From: Elusimicrobiota bacterium
Lineage (GTDB): Bacteria; Elusimicrobiota; Elusimicrobia; JACQJN01
Assembly: GCA_016205045.1 (NCBI GenBank)
Contig: JACQJM010000102.1
Location: 1 to 35,727, forward strand
Direction: 5' to 3'
DNA length: 35,727 nt
Shown here one piece after another: positions 30,854 through 35,727 of the stretch (position 1 is its first letter; the number at the start of each line of letters is the position of its first letter). Under the pieces are notes generated by a model, which was not told the origin of the DNA, ran no database searches, and saw only the letters and a program-made list of their open reading frames with translations. The translations under genes and the position numbers were made by a program.

Positions 30854-30906
30854 CTTTTCTGAAAGCGGGGGTCAAGCAGGGAAGTTAAGCAGTGCTTTCA
30901 GAAAAG
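30854..30906. repeat. 12-13-bp inverted repeat in the divergent intergenic region
   Basis: CTTTTCTGAAAG (30854-30865) and CTTTCAGAAAAG (30895-30906) are perfectly complementary, extending by one C-G pair inward, around a 27-nt loop. It ends 18 bp before the -35 box of the toxin-antitoxin promoter, in the 241-bp gene-free stretch 30749-30989. Operator, structured RNA or another genomic repeat are possible. Confidence 0.55.
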
Positions 30907-30924
30907 CTCGTCAAGTTCTGGCCC

Positions 30925-30953
30925 TTGATTATTTGGCATTTTAATGGTATAAT
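30925..30953 (+). promoter_or_regulatory. Sigma70-type promoter of the toxin-antitoxin pair
   Basis: TTGATT (30925-30930), exactly 17 bp, then consensus TATAAT (30948-30953). The predicted start near 30960 leaves a ~30-nt leader with GGAG before ATG 30990. Confidence 0.65.
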
Positions 30954-30989
30954 TATGGTGAATAACTGGTAATATATTGGAGTGGTGCC

Positions 30990-31685
30990 ATGCCAACCAT
31001 AACCCCTGATATTTTCTCTACTGTGCCTCAAAGGGACTACCTCTCCCTCTTTGAGGGAAACCGCCCCAACTGTCAGCGCATCGTCAGGTTCCTTGGACTT
31101 AGAAATGAGGAGGTCGCCAAAGCTACTGGACTACCCTTTGGTTCCATCCGGTATGATGAGAAGATGCCTGTCGATCTCATAGAACGTATCCGGGAGTGGG
31201 GGACTTTGTTGAACCTGGTTGCAGAGTTTTTCCAAGGTGACTCACAGAAGACCTCGCTTTGGTTTGCCATGCCCAATCCTCTTCTGGGAGATGTTGCTCC
31301 CAGGGACATGATCCGCTCCGGCAGAGACAAAAAGCTTTTTAAATTTGTCGTAACTGCTCTCTCTGAAAACAAGCCTACCGTTCCAGCGTCTCCCGAATTT
31401 CCAATCTCCGTTAGGCATGGACCCGACATTGGTGAAAAGGTCGCCAAAGAGGTTTTTTGGGATTACGAAGTTGATCTACAGGAAATGAAAAGACTCCTGC
31501 AGAATAAACGTCCTGAGAAGCGGCTGTGGGTAATAGGCCGTATCCTGAAATACGCCCGGTGGGAAGATGTCCGACAGCTTCTTACAACCAAAGACATTGA
31601 AGAGGCTTTGCCCAAGGTGGACCTTCCGGAAGTAAAGCGCAGAATGCTGGAAAACGCCCTGGAGGTCTGGCGACATGGGAAATAA
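30990..31685 (+). CDS. Putative antitoxin: Xre/MbcA/ParS-like (DUF2384) region plus AbiEii-partner C-terminal region
   Basis: 231 residues. The N-terminal part has a helix-turn-helix-like stretch (RIVRFLGLRNEEVAKATGLP, about 29-50) followed by a segment resembling the MbcA/ParS/Xre toxin-binding domain: AEFFQGDSQKTSLWFAMPNP, then LLGDVAPRDMIRSG (about 77-112). That domain usually accompanies RES-type toxins. The C-terminal 65 residues (LWVIGRILKYARWEDVRQLL, then DIEEALPKVDLPEVKRRMLE) match the region seen in proteins encoded just upstream of AbiEii/AbiGii nucleotidyltransferase toxins. The next gene is such a toxin, overlapping by 11 bp. I infer an antitoxin and autoregulator binding DNA with its N-terminal half. 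The combination of the two parts is unusual in my recollection. Confidence 0.7.
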   Translation: MPTITPDIFSTVPQRDYLSLFEGNRPNCQRIVRFLGLRNEEVAKATGLPFGSIRYDEKMPVDLIERIREWGTLLNLVAEFFQGDSQKTSLWFAMPNPLLGDVAPRDMIRSGRDKKLFKFVVTALSENKPTVPASPEFPISVRHGPDIGEKVAKEVFWDYEVDLQEMKRLLQNKRPEKRLWVIGRILKYARWEDVRQLLTTKDIEEALPKVDLPEVKRRMLENALEVWRHGK

Positions 31686-32340
31686 GGTTCTCACTCCGCT
31701 TCAAGAAAGAATCCTGGGTTTTCTCGTTAAAAACCGCCTGCCGGAACAGGGTTATTTCCTCACGGGGGGCACAGCACTCGCGGCTTTCTATTTCCAACAC
31801 CGCCTATCCGATGACCTCGATTTCTTTACCAGAAAGCAAGAATCCTTGGAGGAGGATTTTAAGATTCAAAGAAACACATTGGCTTCCGCGGGTTTCTCCG
31901 TTTCCGTCCGCCATGTTTCATCCGATGGCATGGTTTTGTTCGTGGATGGGATGAAGGTGGAGTTTCATCGGGACGTGCCTGTCCGGATGGCTCCGGAAAA
32001 AACCTTCGACAATCTGGTGGTGGATTCTTTGGAAGATATTTCCGTCAATAAAGTGTGCGCCATCGCCGGACGTCCCATGGCGGAGTCCAAGGACTTCTGC
32101 GATCTGTATTTTATTCTCAAAGGGTCTGAATATAAATTGGAATACCTTCTGGGGCGCGCCAAGGAAAAGGAGGCTCTTTTTGATGGCGAGGATGGCGTTA
32201 TGGTCTTTGCCAATAGACTCTTGGAGGTTAAGAAATTAGAAAAGCTTCCCAAGATGCTAAAGCCGCTCTCGTTGGAGAATCTCCGCCAATTTTTTATGCC
32301 CAAAGCGGAGGACATCATTCGTCGTCTGCGTCCCAGGTAA
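31675..32340 (+). CDS. Nucleotidyltransferase toxin, AbiEii/AbiGii family
   Basis: 221 residues. FLTGGTALAAFYFQHRLSDD followed by LDFF is the polymerase-beta-like nucleotidyltransferase signature: GG at 31-32 and acidic residues D47 and D49 for metal binding. VEFHRDVP carries the later acidic strand, and SKDFCDLYFIL is the conserved C-terminal motif. Characterised AbiEii-type toxins transfer nucleotides to RNA targets such as tRNA 3' ends and act in toxin-antitoxin or phage-abortive systems, held in check by the upstream gene product. The ATG lies inside the antitoxin gene with GGAGG 9 bp upstream, so translation is coupled. The operon ends here, facing the glycosyltransferase gene. Confidence 0.9.
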   Translation: MGNKVLTPLQERILGFLVKNRLPEQGYFLTGGTALAAFYFQHRLSDDLDFFTRKQESLEEDFKIQRNTLASAGFSVSVRHVSSDGMVLFVDGMKVEFHRDVPVRMAPEKTFDNLVVDSLEDISVNKVCAIAGRPMAESKDFCDLYFILKGSEYKLEYLLGRAKEKEALFDGEDGVMVFANRLLEVKKLEKLPKMLKPLSLENLRQFFMPKAEDIIRRLRPR

Positions 32341-32347
32341 AGGGCGG

Positions 32348-32370
32348 AAGGATTGTTACTTAATCCTTTT
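32348..32370. terminator. Short bidirectional terminator-like hairpin
   Basis: AAGGATT (32348-32354) and AATCCTT (32362-32368) flank a 7-nt loop and run into T4. It lies between convergent genes, and the stop codon of the minus-strand glycosyltransferase is in the loop. Weak stem, so only a candidate. Confidence 0.35.
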
Positions 32371-35367
32371 GGGCTGGCGGGAAAACTCCTTTTCCAATTC
32401 CCGCATCCACTCTAACAAGGCATGGCCTTCCGGGCCGTCGCCGCGCCTCTCCTGCAAGTATCGGATCAGTTCTTTGCGCATGACCTCCAGAGGCACCCAC
32501 CCTTCCAGAACCATATAAGACACCGCCTCCGTGTCGTTGGGGCGAAGATAGCGATATTCGTGTTTCTCCAGCCATTTTTCCGGCACTGCGGATCGGCGCA
32601 CCCACACCATATCCCGCTCATCCCAATACACCAACGCCCAGTCCTGCCGAGACATATAGACCAGATAAAAAGGTCTCTGCAAAATCATCTCCCGACCATC
32701 CTCCGAGGTCCTTTGAAAAAGAAAGGAGTTGTCCGGGACGCGCTTTAAAATAGCCGCCTCCACCTTGTGACGCCGCATAAGGATCTGCCACTTTTCGGGG
32801 GATCGGACAGCTTCTTGTATCTCCGGGATGAACTCATGAAACAGATATCGGCCATCCACAAATACTTTGTAGCGCGGGTAGAGCTTAAACCCAATATAAC
32901 CTCCTTCTCCCCAGGCATGGTACAACCGTTTCCCCCCCAAAACACCCGTCTGCTGCGCCAAAAACTCCGTCGCTCCTTGGGCAAACAATTCCGTTTTGAA
33001 AAGGCGATCTTTCAACAAGAAGGGCCAAACAAATATTTTGAGATACCCCACCAACAAAAGAAAAAACAAGACCCCTATTCCACGCCATGTTTGTGAGGTC
33101 CAAGACTTTGGCTTCAATTGTGGCAGACATTCTAGGGTGTACGGAACCGCGAGCAAACAAAAAATGGCCGTTTGGCGGGAGTGGCTCACGGAGGAGAGCC
33201 CAAAGAACAAGAGAGAAAAAAGATGGGGGAATGGTGTCCGGCGCTCCAGAGTGTGGAGTAGCGCCGCCAAAAAACTGCCGAAAAAAACAAACCAATAGGG
33301 AACCTGCCAGGGATTATGAAATGTGGCCGGCTTCCATTCCACAATAAATCCTTGAAGAGAGCCTAGATATTTCTGGTGCTGCAACACAATCTCGTAGAGG
33401 CGCACCCCATAGGGATTGAGCAGCGTGCCCCCCAAGCCCCACAAAATGGCTTTTCCTATTTCACGAGGCTTGGGAGCGCGCGCCGCGGAAGACCAGCTTA
33501 CTTTTTGGTGAACCCTCTCTTCCAAAAGAAATCCTAAACCATACAATCCCAGCAGCAATATCCCGAAAATAAAGCCCCCATGAAGATTGGCCCAGAGACA
33601 GAACAGAAGTGACAGGAGGATCCATGACCGGCGATCCGGTCTCCATCGTCCCAATCGGAACTTTTCCAATCCCCACAACACCACAACAAAAAAAAGCAAT
33701 GAGAAATTTTCCGGCCTTACATCCGCACTGGGAACTAAGGCCGCCGATATTAAGAGAAGGGCCAATCCACGCCCCATGAAGCTGATTCCATACTCCTTGA
33801 GCAGATTCCTCAAGACCAGCAGAACTCCTCCCAATAATAAAACCCTCAACACAAGAAGTCCTCCCCACCCCCACCCCTGATAAATTCCGTAGTACAGAAT
33901 CTGAGATAGCCACTCAAAATCAATCCAGGTTTTTCCTTCCATGGTGTAAGAAAGAAAATCGGTGATGGGCCAGGCTTTCTGGGCCACCATGGATTGGGCC
34001 GCGCGCAGATGCCAGAAAAGATCGGGGTTCTGGATGGGGCGCAGAAAACAGGTGATCCCCAATAAGACACACACTCCCTCCAAAATCGGAGAGCCCCAGC
34101 GATTCAGGAAAATATGCACTCGCCCCGGCTTTTCAAAAAATTTGGCGAGCTGCTTGAGCCTGGGGAGCATCGCCCAACATCCTAAAGCCACCCAGGCATA
34201 CTCCAGGCTCCAAAATCCGGATGAAAACCAGTAAAATCGGTGCTGAGATAACAGGTGTGTCAGCCCATTGAGCCCCAACCACCCCCAAAGCCATCCTCCT
34301 ACGGGCAAGCTGGCCTGCTCACTTAAAAGATGTACCCCCAATATAAGGGCGGGCCACATCCAGGCTTGATCTCCGCCATGAGAGTACGGGGCGCCCAAGA
34401 GGACTATCCCTGCAGACAGCGCTATCCGAAACGTCATAGAAAGCTTAGAGCGGCTCAGAAGGAAAAGAGTCCCCCAAGATCCCAGGGCAAAAACCCAGCG
34501 CAAAACTTCCAAGAAAGCGGGGCCAAGGAACAGCGGGGATCGAGTCAACGCGGTCTGAGCGCTTTTGAGCAGCCACGCTATCTTATACAAACAGACGGCA
34601 ACGCCTTGATTGTCAAAAAAAACAACACTTCCCCCATGCTGGGAAAGGCTCCGCAAAAATCCACCCCACTCATTCCAGGGATGAATTCCAAAAAGATACG
34701 GCACCCCCTGAAGCATAAAAAGCCAGCTCATGCCCAAGGCTTCCTTAAATCTTTTAGAGAACAAAAGGCAGGAAATAACGAACGCAAACCAGGGTGGCGC
34801 CATGGCCAGAACTCCCCAGACCCCGCAGGCCCACGGAATTTTTTCCCTCTCCCAAAAGACAAGCCCCACCATGAAACACGCCAGGATCAAAAGCGCCGCG
34901 CGGTGGTACAAAATACTGTGAGTGACTCCCGGAAAAGTCACCAAAACCAAGGCCAAAAGAATGCCTCGCCAATCTTCAAAGGGAATGCGTAAAAGACGCA
35001 GGGACGCTGCCCAGCAAGTCGCCAGACAGAGAAAAAGCAAAATGTTCCATAGCCAGAAAGCGTGAGAGTAAGAGGCCAGTGCCAGCGGGGCAACCAGCAT
35101 GAAAAAGGCGGGAGGATATGTGGAACTGTATTCTCGCGAAGCATAGGGATTGGGTTTCCCTAAAAGAGACGCCAGGAAGGATTGGTACGCGTAGGCATCG
35201 TAAGGATTCTGCCCGCTTATGTAGAGCCGCGTGGCCCCATAAGCATAAACGAAATCCTCGTGCTTGTTTTGAAACGCATAGAGGAGGGGCAGGAGGAGGA
35301 TGCTAAAAACAAAAAAACCCACGATCCAAAAAGGAGTTCGAGTCTCGTGCTTTGTTTTGGAATCCAA
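32356..35367 (-). CDS. Large multi-pass membrane protein, two GT-C-like glycosyltransferase halves
   Basis: 1003 residues, with some 20 hydrophobic helices. The first ~420 residues resemble the GT87/DUF2029 polyprenol-phosphate-mannose-type transferase family: YAYGATRLYISGQNPYDAYAY and YSSTYPPAFFMLVAPLAL. From about 440 a second unit begins with NPDLFWHLRAAQSMV, then WPITDFLSYTMEGKTWIDFE, a GT39-like GT-C pattern with an early Asp in the first loop; it ends in a soluble domain (about 800-1000) rich in Arg and Trp. The protein probably moves a sugar from a lipid carrier to a surface glycan or lipid outside the inner membrane. Start TTG 35367 has no good ribosome site and lies 9 bp after the rpmB stop, so it may rely on coupling. 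Substrate unknown. Confidence 0.82.
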   Translation of the reverse strand: MDSKTKHETRTPFWIVGFFVFSILLLPLLYAFQNKHEDFVYAYGATRLYISGQNPYDAYAYQSFLASLLGKPNPYASREYSSTYPPAFFMLVAPLALASYSHAFWLWNILLFLCLATCWAASLRLLRIPFEDWRGILLALVLVTFPGVTHSILYHRAALLILACFMVGLVFWEREKIPWACGVWGVLAMAPPWFAFVISCLLFSKRFKEALGMSWLFMLQGVPYLFGIHPWNEWGGFLRSLSQHGGSVVFFDNQGVAVCLYKIAWLLKSAQTALTRSPLFLGPAFLEVLRWVFALGSWGTLFLLSRSKLSMTFRIALSAGIVLLGAPYSHGGDQAWMWPALILGVHLLSEQASLPVGGWLWGWLGLNGLTHLLSQHRFYWFSSGFWSLEYAWVALGCWAMLPRLKQLAKFFEKPGRVHIFLNRWGSPILEGVCVLLGITCFLRPIQNPDLFWHLRAAQSMVAQKAWPITDFLSYTMEGKTWIDFEWLSQILYYGIYQGWGWGGLLVLRVLLLGGVLLVLRNLLKEYGISFMGRGLALLLISAALVPSADVRPENFSLLFFVVVLWGLEKFRLGRWRPDRRSWILLSLLFCLWANLHGGFIFGILLLGLYGLGFLLEERVHQKVSWSSAARAPKPREIGKAILWGLGGTLLNPYGVRLYEIVLQHQKYLGSLQGFIVEWKPATFHNPWQVPYWFVFFGSFLAALLHTLERRTPFPHLFSLLFFGLSSVSHSRQTAIFCLLAVPYTLECLPQLKPKSWTSQTWRGIGVLFFLLLVGYLKIFVWPFLLKDRLFKTELFAQGATEFLAQQTGVLGGKRLYHAWGEGGYIGFKLYPRYKVFVDGRYLFHEFIPEIQEAVRSPEKWQILMRRHKVEAAILKRVPDNSFLFQRTSEDGREMILQRPFYLVYMSRQDWALVYWDERDMVWVRRSAVPEKWLEKHEYRYLRPNDTEAVSYMVLEGWVPLEVMRKELIRYLQERRGDGPEGHALLEWMRELEKEFSRQPKRIK

Positions 35368-35376
35368 GGAGAGGGG

Positions 35377-35574
35377 TTAGACTTTAACCGGTCGGACGGC
35401 ACGCCCGCTTCGAATACATCGCGTGCAGACGTAGACGGTGCGTGTCGCCCCGTCCACCACTACTTTTTGACGTTGAAGGTTGGGCCGAAATACGCGGCGG
35501 ACAGCCTTATGGGAGTGACTGTAAGAGTTTCCGGAGACTGGGCCTTTGTCACAGAGGGCACATCGGAATGCCAT
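35377..35574 (-). CDS. rpmB: 50S ribosomal protein L28
   Basis: 65 residues, full length. MAFRCALCDKGPVSGNSYSH is the family N terminus, and RVFRPNLQRQKV the RNA-binding core. Two CxxC pairs (C5/C8 and C50/C53, CALC and CTRC) indicate the zinc-binding form of L28. It is a structural protein of the large ribosomal subunit. A TATAAT box lies only 7 bp before the ATG, and there is no Shine-Dalgarno, which suggests a leaderless message. The glycosyltransferase gene follows after 9 bp and is probably read through from here. Confidence 0.97.
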   Translation of the reverse strand: MAFRCALCDKGPVSGNSYSHSHKAVRRVFRPNLQRQKVVVDGATRTVYVCTRCIRSGRAVRPVKV

Positions 35575-35581
35575 ATTTGTT

Positions 35582-35587
35582 ATTATA
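35582..35587 (-). promoter_or_regulatory. -10 box of rpmB
   Basis: TATAAT on the minus strand, 7 bp before ATG 35574. Expected transcription start is at or next to the A of the start codon. No convincing -35 hexamer is found at 16-18 bp. Confidence 0.5.
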
Positions 35588-35727
35588 CAAAATAATCATT
35601 CGCCGTGGCATCCGGGTGTGCCGAAAATTTCCGGGCACTTTGCCCAGGGGTCCTGCCTCCCGGTTCGCCCCTCGGCTTCCCTCACTCCACCCATCCCCTG
35701 CTAGGGCAGCGAGATGTGGTCCCTGCC
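35588..35727. other. No recognisable gene to the window edge
   Basis: GC-rich sequence without a plausible coding frame, tRNA or clear ncRNA. The last 40 bases superficially resemble the start of an SRP RNA (see rejected items). Confidence 0.3.

Noticed and set aside
35690..35727. Possible 5' end of a large SRP RNA (GCTAGGGCAGCGAG, GGTCCCTG)
   Set aside because: Only a loose resemblance. The expected UGUAR loop motif after CCCUG is absent, and the candidate is cut by the window edge; a covariance search on the extended contig would decide.
1..35727. Transposase, integrase or prophage genes
   Set aside because: None of the reading frames carries such motifs; the mobile-looking content is limited to the short repeats, the DUF4143 gene and the toxin-antitoxin pair.
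1..35727. tRNA or rRNA genes
   Set aside because: No cloverleaf with a GGTTCRA T-arm and matching acceptor stem, and no rRNA-like stretch, was found by reading either strand.

Overview
The window looks like a chromosomal segment of an uncultivated, mesophile-like diderm (Gram-negative-type) bacterium. The evidence is a nearly complete outer-membrane and lipid A operon (bamA, ompH/skp, lpxD, lpxC, fabZ, lpxA, lpxI, an oxidoreductase, lpxB, msbA), use of LpxI instead of LpxH, signal peptides on large secreted multidomain proteins, and mixed ATG/GTG/TTG starts with moderate GC. The gene order and the odd short repeats recall genomes of candidate phyla such as Omnitrophota and relatives. That placement is an impression, not a demonstration. 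TGA is a normal stop here (lpxC, lpxI and lpxD end in TGA).

Layout. Positions 1-279 hold the broken tail of a PD-(D/E)XK-type nuclease. Positions 301-1941 are an ECF sigma factor and its zinc-finger membrane anti-sigma factor. Positions 2104-11866 form a three-gene operon for secreted proteins: an NlpC/P60-like protein, a helical-repeat-like protein, and a 2601-residue protein with an amidase-like N terminus, beta-sandwich repeats and two G8/beta-helix modules. An AAA/DUF4143 ATPase (11872-13044, minus) separates this from a second large secreted protein, a PQQ-type beta-propeller (13286-15580). That protein ends in the same Ig-like domain plus C-terminal domain as the giant protein, and it has a similar upstream DNA element. 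I infer a co-regulated surface or secretion module, possibly governed by the adjacent ECF sigma factor.

Positions 15637-17094 encode inositol-3-phosphate synthase behind a good sigma70-type promoter. Positions 17114-28816 are the envelope operon: BamA inserts outer-membrane proteins, OmpH/Skp chaperones them, LpxA/C/D/I/B build the lipid A precursor disaccharide, FabZ supplies 3-hydroxyacyl chemistry, and MsbA flips the lipid. A short Rel/SpoT alarmone enzyme (28824-30269) follows 7 bp later. Several of these genes overlap by 4 bp, which indicates translational coupling. A small secreted protein (minus), a promoter, and an AbiEii-type toxin-antitoxin pair (30990-32340) come next. The window closes with a 1003-residue GT-C-like membrane glycosyltransferase behind rpmB (L28) on the minus strand.

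The most unusual feature is a family of tandem-repeat tracts, mostly with a 7-bp period and often arranged as facing inverted arms. They sit at gene junctions, over start codons and inside coding sequences of the lipid A operon, where they are translated. The second is a 9-T tract that breaks the signal-peptide reading frame of bamA.
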